DNA of 64,000 nt. It comes from Allacma fusca (lineage: Eukaryota; Arthropoda; Collembola; Symphypleona; Sminthuridae). The DNA lies in NCBI GenBank assembly GCA_947179485.1, contig OX359249.1:51409402-51473401 (forward strand), written 5' to 3'. Positions 23,666 to 35,839 of the stretch are shown here, in pieces. Numbering within the stretch: position 1 is the first letter of the stretch; each line of letters opens with the position of its first letter. The translations under genes and the position numbers were made by a program. Below the pieces are notes generated by a model. The model had not been told where the DNA came from, did not search any database, and saw nothing but the letters and a program-made list of their open reading frames with translations.

Positions 23666-24261
23666 TTTTTAGGGTGGCGTCAGCCCACTAGTAAAATAGC
23701 ATTGTCTGTACGTCCGTACGTCCGTGTGTCCCTCCGCACGATTACGCAAAAACAACTAAACCGATTTCAATGAAATTTTTTATGGGCATTACTTGTATCA
23801 AAAGTAAGGCTGAGTTCGTATTTGGTTGAAATCGGCCGGATAGTTTTTTCGAAAACAATTCTTGAAATTTTCGACTATATATCAAATGACTGTTATCTCT
23901 AACACTACTGAATCGATTTCAATGAAACTTTTTGTGAATATTGCTTATGTAAATAGTAATGGCTACAGCATAAGACGTTGAAATCGCCCCGATAGTTTTT
24001 TCAAAAAATATTCTTGAAATTTTTGACTTTATGTCAAATGACTGTTATCTCTAAAACTACTGAATCGATTTCAATGAAACTTTTTGGGAATATTGCTAAT
24101 GTAAAACGTAATGATTACTGTCTATTTGGTTGAAATCGGCCCGATAGTTTTTTCGAAAACAATTCTGAAATTTCGAAAAAAACGAAACGTTTTCCTACTT
24201 TGAAGGCCGCGGCTGACGCCACCCTACGCGAAGCCTCAAATTATCGCGTAGCGATGATTTT
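23666..24261 (+). mobile_element. Helentron-like element with central 151-bp tandem repeats
   Basis: Begins TTTTTAGGGTGGCGTCAGCC. The complementary GGCTGACGCCACCCTA lies near the other end, followed by a hairpin formed by CTACGCGA and TCGCGTAG and the end GATGATTTT. Between them are about three tandem copies of a ~151-bp unit that includes GATTTCAATGAAACTTTTTG and ATCGGCCCGATAGTTTTTT. Subterminal inverted repeats, central ~150-bp tandem repeats and a 3' hairpin are the layout of HINE/DINE-TR-type non-autonomous Helentrons. Assignment to that group is inference. Inverted copies are at 33670-34071 and 34162-35060. Confidence 0.7.
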
Positions 24262-24471
24262 AACAAAATAATTTTGGATTAGTTGGCTGCAGACTAAATA
24301 TATTTGGCCTCAATATTATCCACAGTATTTAAAATGTATGTGTACGTGATATGTACATATCCCCAAAAAAGGTTTCACTATGGGAATCGGCTGTTCTGAA
24401 AAAACCAGACACCCATGAGCTAAAATCTCGGATGATTTATTTGTAGTTATGGAGCAGATTTAAATCATATT

Positions 24472-25464
24472 CAGGGTGAAAATGCCATGGCATTTTGGGC
24501 ATTTTCAGTTCATGACATTTTCGGCATTTTTGGCATAATACGCGTAGGGCAGGCATTTTGGGCATATTCAATCATTTCTTGGGATACTTCTGCCTGGACC
24601 TATTATTTTTTAAGGTAAATTTCGATACATGTTTTGTTTGAACCAATGCAAATATCTTTATAATTGCATACCTGAAATTTCATTAATTGTAGCGTGCCTT
24701 GATTCATAATACTAAAATTTTTGTTATCATTATTTTAAATCTCATCCCATTTTTTTAATTTTAACTTGAGATTTAATCACGATACCTCGAATCAATGACA
24801 ATATTAAGCTTCATTGGTCAGACATTGGTAAAAATAAAATGTTGTGTAATTACTTTCATAACAAGCGGTTGGATTATACCATAAACTGACGTGCTCGCAC
24901 GAAAGTTTAAAAGCCTCAGTGGAGGTAGAACGGGAATTATCCAAATGTAGTACCAAAACGTGTATTGCTCTCGACAACGATGTGACCAAAGAAATCGCTT
25001 TAAGTTTGCAAGAATCAGCGTTGGTCAAATCATTCTCAACAAAGCCAGAACCGAGTTCATCAAAACAAATTAGACATGATTATCATGTGTATAAAATATC
25101 CCTGCAATCCCCGAATTGGAAAACAATATTTTAGATGACGACGAAAATTATAGTTTTACTTTTCACGAGTCCGAAGTTGAGTTGATGTTTAGGATATTGT
25201 TGAATTAGATTAATAATACACAGGGGAAGAAACGATACAGAAATACTAACAGTTTACAAATTGCTATGCTTCAGATTAACTCATTCTGTAAAATGCATAT
25301 TTTTAAATGACGTTTGACATTTAAAAAAATCTTTAAACAAGAGCGGTAAATAATGATTATTTACAAAAAAAATCGAAAATGCCCAAAATGCCGGGCATTT
25401 TGAAAGTTGGCATTTTCAAGCGGGCAGGCATAAAACCGAGGGCATTTTCATTTGGCCAACCCTG
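24472..25464. mobile_element. hAT-like element with AATGCC/GGCATT arrays
   Basis: It begins CAGGGTGAAAATGCC and ends TGGCCAACCCTG. Flanks ATCATATT (24464-24471) and CTCATATT (25465-25472) agree at 7 of 8 bases. Ends are packed with AAAATGCCC and GGGCATTTT words. A 71-codon frame at 24919-25134 (+) is of unknown meaning. End fragments of the same family occur at 38512-38632, about 55060-55113 and probably 52195-52370. Confidence 0.85.
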
Positions 25465-25998
25465 CTCATATTTATATTTATGGTAATATAAATTATATGT
25501 ACTACATGCTTCACGAACTCAAAATAAATTAGGGGCCACTAAGTGTTGGATAAATTGTTCATTTTAAAGGCTTGCGGCATCAAATAAACGTATATCTGCA
25601 GGCCCTTCGCTATTCTCCCTTTGCTTAAATAGTAACCCTTCAGTGTTGCAATACAATTTAGCTTTAAAATATTCTGTAGTGATTACTGTAGAAGTAAATG
25701 CACGTACATGAGAGCGTGTTTGTGTGTATGAGTGATTAATGCCCATACGGGTTATGTAAGTGAGGATCCCTACTGAGTCAATTGAAACATGAGAAAATGA
25801 GGCACATCGGAGAGCAAATGACTGGATAATTAATTAATTATTTATTTTATAAATATATATGGTTGCAATATGGCCAGTCTGTCCATTTACACGATTTGAG
25901 TGAACTTGTAACTCGGACTGGTAGGCAAACCTAGAACCGAAAGAAAATATATAATCAGTCACAATTCACAGAATTACAGATATTGACACAGGTCAGGG

Positions 25999-27236
25999 CA
26001 GTGCCTGTCATGGGAACACAAAAGTTGTCCCCGTTCCCATTCCCGTTCCCACAGTTCAAGTTTGGGTACAAGGCAGAACCCAATTCCCAAATTGCACCCG
26101 AAATCTTGTGAACAAAAGTGCCGCACCCAGACTGGAAATTTTTAAAATTATAGCACCCAAACCCGTTCCCGTTCCTGTTCCCAAAAATTAATTCTGGGTG
26201 CACCCAAACCCGTACCCAAAACCCTGGAACCCGTTCCCGTACCCGAAACGGAAGTTCATGTATTCAAGGATAAAAGTTATACATTATATATACTTATTGT
26301 TTTAATTTTTGGTAACAATTGCTATACACAATTGCACTCAATCTATTTGTTATATTTCATTCTACTTAAGTAATTAATTTTGTATTTCAAGTCACCTTAC
26401 AACGGCTAAGCACAACATACGCATAGAATTAATTTTTATTGTCACATTTCATCATTCGACGTGGGATTTTCTGTTCAAACAAAGAGCGTTTGCCTCTAAA
26501 CTACAACAGCGACACAAAATTAATCGGTCATACCACGCCGAAACAAATCAATCGTGTAATTATCGATATGCTCGCAAGATTCCTCTGTTCACGGGTACGC
26601 ATGAACAGAAACGGGTTTTTCAGCATATCGTTCCCGATCCTGTTGGGTACAGATCCCATTCAGCCTGTATTGCACCCGTTCCCATATGGGTTCCTGTTCC
26701 CACATACTATAATTGGGAAGGTTGGTTCCCAAACCTGTACCCACACTTTTGGGTGAAAACATTTTGCACCCATATGATACCCGTTCCCGTTCCTGCACCC
26801 AAACACCCGGGTGTGACCCGTTCCCATGACAGGCACTGTCACATTTCATCATTCGACGTGGGATTTTCTGTTCAAACAAAGAGCGTTTGCCTCTAAACTA
26901 CAACAGCGACACAAAATTAATTGGTCACACCACGCCAAAACAAATCAATCGTGTAATTATCGATATGCTCGCAAGATTCCTCTGTTCACGGGTACGCATG
27001 AACAGAAACGGGTTTTTCAGCATATCGTTCCCGATCCTGTTGGGTACAGATCCCATTCAGCCTGTATTGCACCCGTTCCCATATGGGTTCCTGTTCCCAC
27101 ATACTATAATTGGGAAGGTTGGTTCCCAAACCTGTACCCACACTTTTGGGTGAAAACATTTTGCACCCATATGATACCCGTTCCCGTTCCTGCACCCAAA
27201 CACCCGGGTGTGACCCGTTCCCATGACAGGCACTGC
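25999..27236. mobile_element. hAT-like element with CCCGTTCCC arrays and internal duplication
   Basis: Termini are CAGTGCCTGTCATGGGAAC and the exact complement at the right, flanked by the 8-bp duplication GGTCAGGG (25991-25998, 27237-27244), with one extra C at the right border. Arrays of CCCGTTCCCATACCC-type words fill both ends. The right half is duplicated in tandem. Open frames here are by-products of the duplication and not genes. Confidence 0.9.
26441..27234. repeat. Two near-identical 397-bp tandem copies
   Basis: 26441-26837 and 26838-27234 are direct copies that I see differing at three bases (near 26523-26543 and 26920-26940). The break falls in the terminal CACTGTC, so an internal copy of the right terminus survives at the junction. 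Confidence 0.95.
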
Positions 27237-27244
27237 GGTCAGGG

Positions 27245-29224
27245 ATTCACAAATACTCACAATTTTCCAACTATCAATTAGTGGCGCAATCAGGAAATTA
27301 GTGGTGCGAAAACTGAATTCCATAGCACATAAAAATGAGGTTGCTTACCGAAAACTTTGGCAGTTGACTTGGAACTGATCCTGTGGATCGAAGAGTGTAG
27401 AACACCAGCGATGAGTAAGTAAGTTGAAACTTGCTTCGGTGAATAGTTATTTTCCAACATGCATCGGCATTGGAGACATTGGAGCAGAGCGAAGTGAGAA
27501 TCAGTGAGATGCAAGCTACTATTGTTCAAGGACAAAAAATGGGCGAACTGCTTGCATTACATACACGCATATCATGTAATAATCACATGAGCGTAGGAAT
27601 CAAACAGATAACTATCCAATGTTCAATCCAACAAGAAAGTAAACTAAGCCACATGGCTGGAATTTACAAATCAAACAAAAATTATTTAGCCAAGTAGAAT
27701 CAGATGCCGTCAATAAATCCGCGTCCTCCAACGGCAAATTCTTCGAAAACTCAACGATGTCAAAAGTCTCGCTATCACTGATTACACTATCGTTCATAAG
27801 TTTACCAGCCAGTTATTTCAGCAAAACACCTTATTTGTCAGCAATAAACCTTATAACCGAAGCAAATTTGTGATTTTGTTAATAAACGTTTGTAACAAAC
27901 TCTGTAAATTACTTACATTGAGTTCACGCCCGAAAGTTCAGAATTTTTCATCTTTGATGCCCATGTAGCAACATGATTAGCCTTGCGTTTAACGCTCCTT
28001 ACTATTCTCCCCTCGAATGTCTTTCGAAATTCCTTTCCCGGAATCCACAAATTGAGACGTAGAACTTCATTCTTATGACTATACTTTAAAGAATGATTAG
28101 CTTACTTGTACATCTCAGTAATGTCTCTTGTTTACATAACATGTTTACCGTATGCTTACAATTATTAAGAACGCCAGAAGCATAAGATATTTAATGATTT
28201 ACGCTGGAAATGACAGGTCCACCAAGTGCATCATAAGTTAGTGCCTATGAAAAGATGCATTGATTACAAATACACTTGATTGTGGTATCAAAATGAACAG
28301 ATACTATTACAAAGAAATTTCATTGGAATTAATTACTTACAATTTTAAAATCCCCAATTAATGATTGGTAACCCACGAATGCTTGTTTTACCTCTATGAA
28401 CTTGTCAGGGGAGTCTATGACAACTGGAAGTTACATTCAAAATTTCGAGTTGAACATCTATATTGTCAGTTACAATCATAATAAATAACAAATTTCATCT
28501 ATAAGACGCTGACATTGCTTTCGATTACTTGGTTATTACAGTCCATTACTTAAAATTACATACCAGACATGTGATACTACATGCATCAACACTCACCAAT
28601 CAAGGAAATTGTGTAATAAGCTGGATTTTTGAGCAGAGACTAGGTAGACTTCAGCATATCGGGTGAGATGGTCCACAGATATTAAACATGAGATCTATAT
28701 GAATCCTCCGTAGATTCTGGGAATGACCTTTCAAAATCGATGACCACCGTATCAAATGGGTGTTGTGGGGAGGGAAATGGGATCGTGGGACCAGAAGTGG
28801 TAGTATTCCTGTGATCATGTCTTTGGCAAACGGACCAAGAAACAACAAACTTTTAAACATCCCACTTTAAATTTGGCCAGTAATATCTGGATTGAATTGT
28901 ATGTATTCTTGCTTAGAGAATTTAGAAACCGGAATCATCCGGTTGAAAGTAATTTGGGGTGAAGTAGTTCCCCGCGTCTGGGTTTTACGAGAGCTCCGGA
29001 TACATTAAACCTGTACGATGTTCATGAAATGTTATCGTAAAATTAAGATTGATTGATTATAGACAATTTTAAGGCTACTGTTTCATACTTGATTGACATG
29101 AAAGATTAAAATTTCCAGTTTTCAAGTAATTAAAGTTGCTTGAAATGTCGCACGTTCAAAAATTATATCCGATGTCTATGCCCAGGAACTATCCTTAACT
29201 TTAAATTTAATGGGATAATTCTAA
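27245..29224. other. No supported gene; possible remnants upstream of recombinase
   Basis: Short frames only (for example 27470-27697 on +, with an EVRISEMQA start). These could be decayed upstream parts of the tyrosine-recombinase element, but I cannot show it. Confidence 0.3.
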
Positions 29225-29942
29225 TCAATAAAGGGTCGAGTTACAGATGAATTATTCGGCCGGGCACTCGGATACGGTGGCTTAAAACAATTGGTAATCA
29301 CGTCCCGTTATTCCAGAATGGGTGATATTCACTGTGATTTGGTAAGCTACTGTGTGGGATTTACTGGATTACGAATGTTTGAAAGTTGGCAGTGCAATGA
29401 CCAGCTCCCAATTGACAAACTCACAATAAAGTTGGTGGCTCTGCTAGCTTTGGTTACAGCACAGCGAGCGCAGACGTTAAATTATATTACAACTTATAAT
29501 ACTAAACATGAAGGAAATCGTATTGTTATTGCTGTTCAAGATCTCTTGAAGACATCAAGACCTGGTCAATTTCAACCCTTGTTTACTTTTCCGCCCTACC
29601 GTAATCCTAACTTATGTCTTCAGAATATTATTTGTCATTATTTGTACCGTACATTATCGTACCGTAAGTTTAACATTTTATTTTTAAGTTGCGAACGGCC
29701 TTACCGGCCTGTTTCTAATCTGACCCTTAGTAGATGGTTGAGATGTTGTTTGGAGTGTGCCGGAATTGACACTTTTTAAGGCTCATTCATTCCGACATGC
29801 AGCCACATCCAAGGCTGCCGGAGTGACTTCAGATGTTATATATAGAGCAGCAGGATGGAGAGCTGTAGCGCACACATTTGCGAGGTTTTATAATTTACGT
29901 GTCCCACGAGATGATAATTTTCATGATTCTGTACTGACGTAA
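29225..29942 (+). pseudogene. Tyrosine recombinase (DIRS/Crypton-type), frameshifted
   Basis: C-terminal catalytic domain of a transposon-encoded tyrosine recombinase, an enzyme that would integrate circular element DNA by strand exchange. The frame is open from 29225 but has no ATG. It contains LLALVTAQRAQTL, with the catalytic Arg in the first box, then a KTSRPG motif and a SRWLRCCLECAGI stretch. A stop follows at 29777-29779. The next frame continues with AHSFRHAATSKAAG (the HxxR box), then GW, and FARFYNL with the candidate nucleophile Tyr, ending at a stop near 29942. The two parts are separated by one extra T in a T5 run (29773-29777). This is either a mutation or a sequencing error. 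Only a domain is present; no reverse transcriptase is seen nearby. The family call rests on motif style shared by DIRS-like elements and Cryptons. Confidence 0.8.
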
Positions 29943-30026
29943 TTGTAACTGCAATAAACCTATATAATCTGCAATTATCCAACTGTTAGCTTCTCATTTT
30001 TTAATTACTCTTTAAACAGCTACAAA

Positions 30027-30406
30027 TCGTAAACTTCAGTTCTACTAAAGGCCGGAAGTTACGAAGTGTAATTTAAAGTTAAACGAGACTTACCGGTAAG
30101 GTTTGACTATAATTATATGAGTAACCGAGGCCTGAAAGTAGAACTGTCCCTCCTACCCACCCCCAACATTGTCATAATTAAAAAATCATCTTTAAATTAC
30201 TGAGGTGTGCAGGGTCCATGGGAGTGGGAAGAGGAGGTAGTGTAGGGGACACCGAGCGTTGGGTCTTAGCTTTAAAGTTCATGTGCTATACTCTCGCTGT
30301 GCAAGAGTAATCTACATATCGTAAACTTCAGTTCTACTTTCAGGCCTCGGTTACTCATATAATTATAGTCAAACTTCACCTTACAGGTTAGTTTAACTTT
30401 AAATTA
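30027..30406. repeat. 79-bp inverted repeat downstream of recombinase
   Basis: Arms at about 30069-30147 and 30328-30406 are complementary with few differences (shared block TATAATTATATGAGTAACCG). A direct repeat ATCGTAAACTTCAGTTCTAC occurs at ~30026 and ~30317. The combination of split direct and inverted repeats just 3' of a tyrosine recombinase recalls DIRS-type termini, but no matching 5' copy was found. Confidence 0.7.
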
Positions 30407-31235
30407 TATTTCTGCATTCTTAAACACACAGTTGTCAGTTTTGATTTTTGAAGAGGGTGAGGATTCTTTGTGAAAAAATAATGATACTGGGATTTGTTTT
30501 GAAAGGGAGGAAATAGAGGAAATTAAGAGGGGAATTGAGGTGGCGTCTGAGGTGAAGTGGTATCTCGTGGAGGAAAACGGCTTGTGTGTAGCAAAATGGC
30601 GTCGAACCATGAAATGTTCTTCGAAGGCAAATATTAATTCGAGGGCAATTTTTTAAAATCGTTTCGACTTTAGCATCATAATATAATCCCTTGCAAAGAA
30701 ACGAATTCGTGATTCCTTTCGAAATTTTAAAGATGTTTACCCGGCACCTTTAATCCGTGAGAGAGACGGCGATGGCGGGGTGAGGAAACTCAATAAACAA
30801 CAATAATTATTCCGTTCGGTATAAAAAACGCAACCGCAAGTTAAAACACATAAAAATCGATGGTTTATCAATATATATACAATTATTGTAGGATGTAAAA
30901 ATTTGAAAGAAATACTAATCCACCACAGGGGGAAACTGGCGGTTGGAGCGCGGTGATAATTTGAGCGTGGTAGTCATGGGGAAGATTCGGAATACTTGTC
31001 CTGAGGGGAAACCATTGAGTTGGTCACGTTGATGTTGGTGATGAGTGTGACGTGGAGTAGGATTGTGGAAGCCGAGTCTGTTACGGCGAGACCCACCAGA
31101 TTGAGCACGTTGGAACAGAAATTGGTTGGGAGTAATACAAAATATAAAAATTTAAGAGCATTTGTTCGTCATTCATTTCTGTGCTCATCATTTGTTTAAA
31201 TTACTGCCATGAATTATTTACCTGCTACAACAATA
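30407..31235. other. Intergenic stretch, nothing recognised
   Basis: No gene or element border supported. Confidence 0.35.
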
Positions 31236-31243
31236 AATGTTAC

Positions 31244-31396
31244 CAGGAGTGGATTAATAAGATAATTATTACCCTGGCCCTAAACCCCAAATAGATTTGT
31301 GGGCCTTTACACATGATATCTGCAATCTGAGGGACTTAGTCAACATTTTTTAACCCTGGCCGGGGGAGGGTGCCCCACCCCGTAAATCCACCCCAA
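31244..31396. mobile_element. Small hAT-like MITE (~153 bp)
   Basis: The left end CAGGAGTGGATTAA and the right end TAAATCCACCCC are inverted. Flanks AATGTTAC and AATGTTAT agree at 7 of 8 bases, allowing two A residues at the right border. The body repeats CCTGGCC. A fragment of the same family is at 14438-14505. Confidence 0.7.
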
Positions 31397-31753
31397 AATG
31401 TTATCCTCATTTTAAAATATCTTCAGTTAATACAAATTTACAAAACATCAAAACACAATTACAAACACTATCGACATTAAATTATTATCGACAAAAATTG
31501 CTGTATAGAGTCGACCGTGGGTAAAAAAGGGTTTTGAACCTTCATTTTCCAACAACAAACCCGACGAAGTCTATCTGCTTGATACGCTAGTATTGAAATT
31601 CTACTGCCGAAATGATTTTTCTATCGAATATTATTTAAATAATGATCTTTGCTACTGAAATCCAATTTCGTATGATTAATGTAATATTACACAACTTCTT
31701 TAAATACACAAATACTTGTGTAGGTTCCTTCCCCTTTCTGCAGTGTCATTTAC

Positions 31754-33080
31754 AATTATCTTTATTTATTTTTGACTTACGTCTCGAAAATACAACGTAC
31801 AGTTGACCATGTGTGAGTAAGCATGAGATCGGTTGGTTTTAACGCGGTTATCGGACCATCGCTTAACCAAAACCGATGGTTCGGTTAGAAAAGTCGTAAC
31901 CGAATTGAAATAACCAAATGGTTCGGTTTCGTCAATTCCTAATCGAATATCGGTTTCGGATTGGTTCGGTTTTAAATATGAATTTATCCGTTCGGTTCGG
32001 ATTAAGTAATTGTATCCGCTCGGTTAAACCGACTGATAACCGATTTTGAATTTCGTTCCAAAAATTTAAAGCAAGTCGTAATGGAGAACGGCTGCAGCAT
32101 GAATTTCTCGAGACAAACGATTGTTTCATTATGTACCTGCAATATATTTAAAAAGCACAACTCATGGGCCACGAGCATGCATACATTTGTTCATCACATC
32201 GCAATTATTTCAAACATCATTATTAAATTTTTAGCTTAAATTAAATAAGTGCATTATTACTACAACTAATACGCCATCAGTGGAAACCTCCGACTCCGTA
32301 ATAAGAGCAGAAACTACAGGAAGTAATGCGCCTTCAAAAACAAGATCAAAAGCTAGTTTTGGGGCCATTTGGTCTTACTGGAGATTTGGTACTTAGTTTT
32401 TGATTTGTAATTTGAAGTTAAATAACAGGTAGAACGTGATACAAATTAGTGTACTAATTGTTTTAAGTTGAACGACGTTTTTATTAAAACAAAGATTTTC
32501 AGAAAATATTTTAATACATATTTATCTGCTTTGAATGAAGTTTTCACTGGTAAAATGTGCAATATTATTTCGGTTATTCGGATAACCGACAAACGGTTCG
32601 GTAATAAAAATCATCCGAACCGATGAATGGCGGTTCGGTTTCGGATCGGAGAATTTTTTTATCCGATTGTACGGTTCGGTTCGGATTTCGACAAAAATTT
32701 AACCGAAAACTTCGGTTCGGTTACGGTTCGGATTTGTGTTTTATCCGAACCGATCTCATGCTTATGTGTGAGAACCCTAAGTCTCAAATTATGATTTAAA
32801 CTAAAAACTATAAAATATAAAATATATGATAAGGGATGGAGTAAAAAGACGTCCGTTAACTTTAAGTGCCAAGAGAAGAGTCCCATCTCCTTTATTCAAA
32901 CTTACAATAAATTATCCGCTTACACACTGCGCTCTAATCCTACTCATAAAAACATAAAATAGATTATACTTATTTTCTAATCCTACACATGTAAAAGAAA
33001 TTGGCTTCGATAAATAAATATCAACTGTATCCAAACTTTGTCCTTGAAAATTGTTAATCGTCACAGCAAAACTTAAATCA
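31754..33080 (-). pseudogene. Helitron Pif1-like helicase remnant
   Basis: On the minus strand, near 33010-33080, a frame reads FAVTINNFQGQSLDTVDIYL. This is a form of the Helitron helicase box TINKSQGQ followed by xVGxxL. Further on, once the 947-bp insertion is excluded, RVLTHGQLYVVFSRRKSK gives the final helicase motif (HGQLYVAxSR in the family). The intervening region is disrupted and no Rep domain is visible. The enzyme would have driven rolling-circle transposition. It is now a fossil, broken by the element at 31818-32764. Confidence 0.75.
31818..32764. mobile_element. hAT-like element with GGTTCGG arrays
   Basis: Perfect 17-bp terminal inverted repeats (TAAGCATGAGATCGGTT) are flanked by the 8-bp duplication TGTGTGAG (31810-31817, 32765-32772). 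The first ~230 and last ~190 bp are dense in GGTTCGGTT/AACCGAAC words. No transposase. Removing it restores the helicase reading THGQLYV on the minus strand, which confirms the borders independently. Confidence 0.95.
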
Positions 33081-33669
33081 AATTGTAGTAATTATTAAGA
33101 AAGCCCAAAGGTTTCGTATCGCGAGATCCCGGAACAGCTGTCTATGACAATGTCGCCACCATTTCTACTGTATAATCCTTTAATAATTTTTTAAAAAATA
33201 TTTTAAAATTAATTAATTTAGCGCGCTAAATTTGAATCTGAAATCCGTATTACACTAAGGCGAAGACCGCCTACTCTTTCAAATTAGTAGAGAGCATACT
33301 ATGTATCTCAGTCTCCACCTATATATTTTCTTAAAACGAAAATCTTTTATTCCTGATGACAACCATTTGAAATAATTCATAATCTTCCCTCATATGGTTT
33401 GAAAGATTATCTACAGTGTTTACGGTGAACTGCTGACATTCATGAAAATGAGCCCGGTGAATTGAAATATTTAAGTAGAGAAGGTCTTTCATAATTAAAT
33501 CACAAGTCAAACATTCCTGCTCCTTCGCATGTTCTTGAATTGTGCTCCTCGAGCATAATATCTCCTACCTTGATAATTGTCTGCATCTCCCAACATGGTC
33601 TTATAAAATAGCTCCCTGTAAAGAACACGCTAGAAAGGTTGCTGAAAGCAAATTACAGATGAGATTATA
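33081..33669. other. Intergenic, nothing recognised
   Basis: No supported gene. It may be decayed Helitron sequence continuous with the helicase remnant. Confidence 0.3.
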
Positions 33670-34071
33670 AAAATCCTCGCTACGCGATAATTTGAGACTT
33701 CGCGTAGGGTGGCGTCAGCTACCGCCGTCAAAGTAGGATGTATTTTGAGTTTTTTCAAAATTTCAGAATTGTTTTGAAAAAATTTGATTTTAACCACATA
33801 AGCAACAACCATTATGATTTACATATGCAATAATCACAAACAAATTCATTGAAATACATTCTGTAGTTTTGGAGACAACTGTCATTTGACTTGAAGTCCA
33901 AAATTTCAAGTATTTTTTTCTCAAAAACTATTTAGCCGATTTCAACCACATACGAAACAAGTAATGTCTGTAAAAAATTTCATTGAAATCGGTCGAGTAG
34001 TTTTTGAGATATCGTGCGGAAGGACACACGGACAAGGCTATTGTACCAGGGGGCTGACACCACCCTAAAAA
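33670..34071 (-). mobile_element. Helentron-like tandem-repeat element, short copy
   Basis: Opposite orientation to the copy at 23666. It has the hairpin with CTACGCGA and TTCGCGTAG at its left, AGGGTGGCGTCAGC next to it, about two diverged ~150-bp units, and GGGGGCTGACACCACCCTAA at the right. Confidence 0.7.
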
Positions 34072-34161
34072 TGAAGAAAAAACACCGACTTTGCTTTATA
34101 TTGTGGCCTCAAATATCAATGAACGTGAATGAAATAAATTTTAGAAATTCTGGCACTAGCT

Positions 34162-35060
34162 AAAAATCATCGCTACGCGATAATTTGAGGCTTCGCGTAG
34201 GGTGGCGTCAGCCGCGGCCTTCAAAGTAGGAAAACGTTTCGTTTTTTTCGAAATTTCAGAATTGTTTTCGAAAAAACTATCGGGCCGATTTCAACCAAAT
34301 AGACAGTAGCCATTACGTTTTACATAAGAAATATTCACAAAAAGTTTCATTGAAATCGATTCATTAGTTTTAGAGATAACAATCATTTGATATAAAGTCC
34401 AAAATTTCAAGAATTTAAAAAAAAAAACTATCGGGCCGATTTCAGCGTCATATACAGTAGCCATTACTATTTACATAAGCAATATTCACAAAAAGTTTCA
34501 TTGAAATCGATTCATTAGTTTTAGAGATAACAGTCATTTGATATAAAGTCCAAAATTTCAAGAATTTAAAAAAAAAAACTATCGGGCCGATTTCAGCGTC
34601 ATATACAGTAGCCATTACTATTTACATAAGCAATATTCACAAAAAGTTTCATTGAAATCGATTCTGTAGTTTTAGAGATAACAGTCATTTGATATAAAGT
34701 CCAAAATTTCAAGAATTGTTTTTGAAAAAACTATCGGACCGATTTCAGCGTCATATACAGTAGCCATTACTATTTACATAAGCAATATTCACAAAAAGTT
34801 TCATTGAAATCGATTCAGTAGTTTTAGAGATAACAGTCATTTGACATAAAGTCGAAAATTTCAAGAATTTTTTTCGAAAAAACTATCCGGCCGATTTCAA
34901 CCAAATACGAACTCAGCCTTACTTTTGATACAAGTAATGCCCATAAAAAATTTCACTGAAATCGGTTCTGTAGTTTTTGCGTAATCGTGCGGAGGGACAC
35001 ACGGACGTACGGACGTACAGACAAGGCTATTTTACTAGGGGGCTGACGCCACCCTAAAAA
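34162..35060 (-). mobile_element. Helentron-like element with five 151-bp repeats
   Basis: Same ends as the preceding copy. Five tandem units begin with ACTATCGGGCCGATTT or a close variant at about 34276, 34427, 34578, 34730 and 34882, a regular spacing of 151-152 bp. Units two to four are nearly identical. This suggests recent expansion by unequal exchange or slippage. Confidence 0.8.
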
Positions 35061-35839
35061 CATTGCTTCTGTTTGTTTGACTTACTTTTTCTATTCTGTT
35101 TTTATTTTATTTGCGTGATTTGAGTGGTCGTCAAGAGTATGTGACCTAAACTGCACATACAAAACGCAGGGTGAGTATATGCTGAAAATACCCAGAATAT
35201 CAGAAATGCCATCAAATATGTATACCCCATATGCATTGTCATAAATTATAAATGCTAATTTTATTATGTATATTTGACTTGTTTTAATGTGCGTAATGTT
35301 TTGTACAACCGCTATGCATTCCGTGGTGGAATGTATTAGGTATAACTGCTATTTGGGACTTATAAGCACGCACATGGACTTATATCCTATATACGAATTG
35401 GAAAGTGACTGTTTTGATGATGATGGTGGTGGCAGTCGTGTTTTATGTACATAACATGGTGAAGCTTATTTATTCATTTTTATTAGAGCTGTAACTTTAT
35501 GTAATGAATTTGCGTTACTCGTTTAATATTTAAATTTTGTTTGCTTGGACAGGCTAAAGTTATAGTAAGGCTAAGGTTATGGTAACCAATAACCAAGTGT
35601 CACTATACCTTTAGCCTGCCCACATAGATTATAAGTAAAAATAAGACATTTTACAGTTAAAATTAAAGTTAGAAATGAAATACCGTAATGCTGAACCCGT
35701 TTGTTACTAACATACATGAGTCAGCATGATGCATCTCGGTAATTTCCATAGTTAATTGGAATAAATTACCACCGACGGCACCTACTTATTGTGTACGCCT
35801 TTGAATAATTAGTAGTGTGGGTGATACTATTAATCACCG
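35061..35839. other. Intergenic; small inverted repeat near 35551-35622
   Basis: GACAGGCTAAAGTTATAGT and its approximate complement ACTATACCTTTAGCCTGCC face each other around 35551-35622. Nothing else is recognised. Confidence 0.4.

Noticed and set aside
23666-24261. Tandem 151-bp units as a host satellite array
   Set aside because: Defined, shared ends and the hairpin in three dispersed copies show that the repeats travel inside an element.
26439-27323. Several overlapping open frames on both strands in the CCCGTTCCC element
   Set aside because: They arise from repeat words free of stop codons and recur because of the 397-bp duplication; no domain or splice support.
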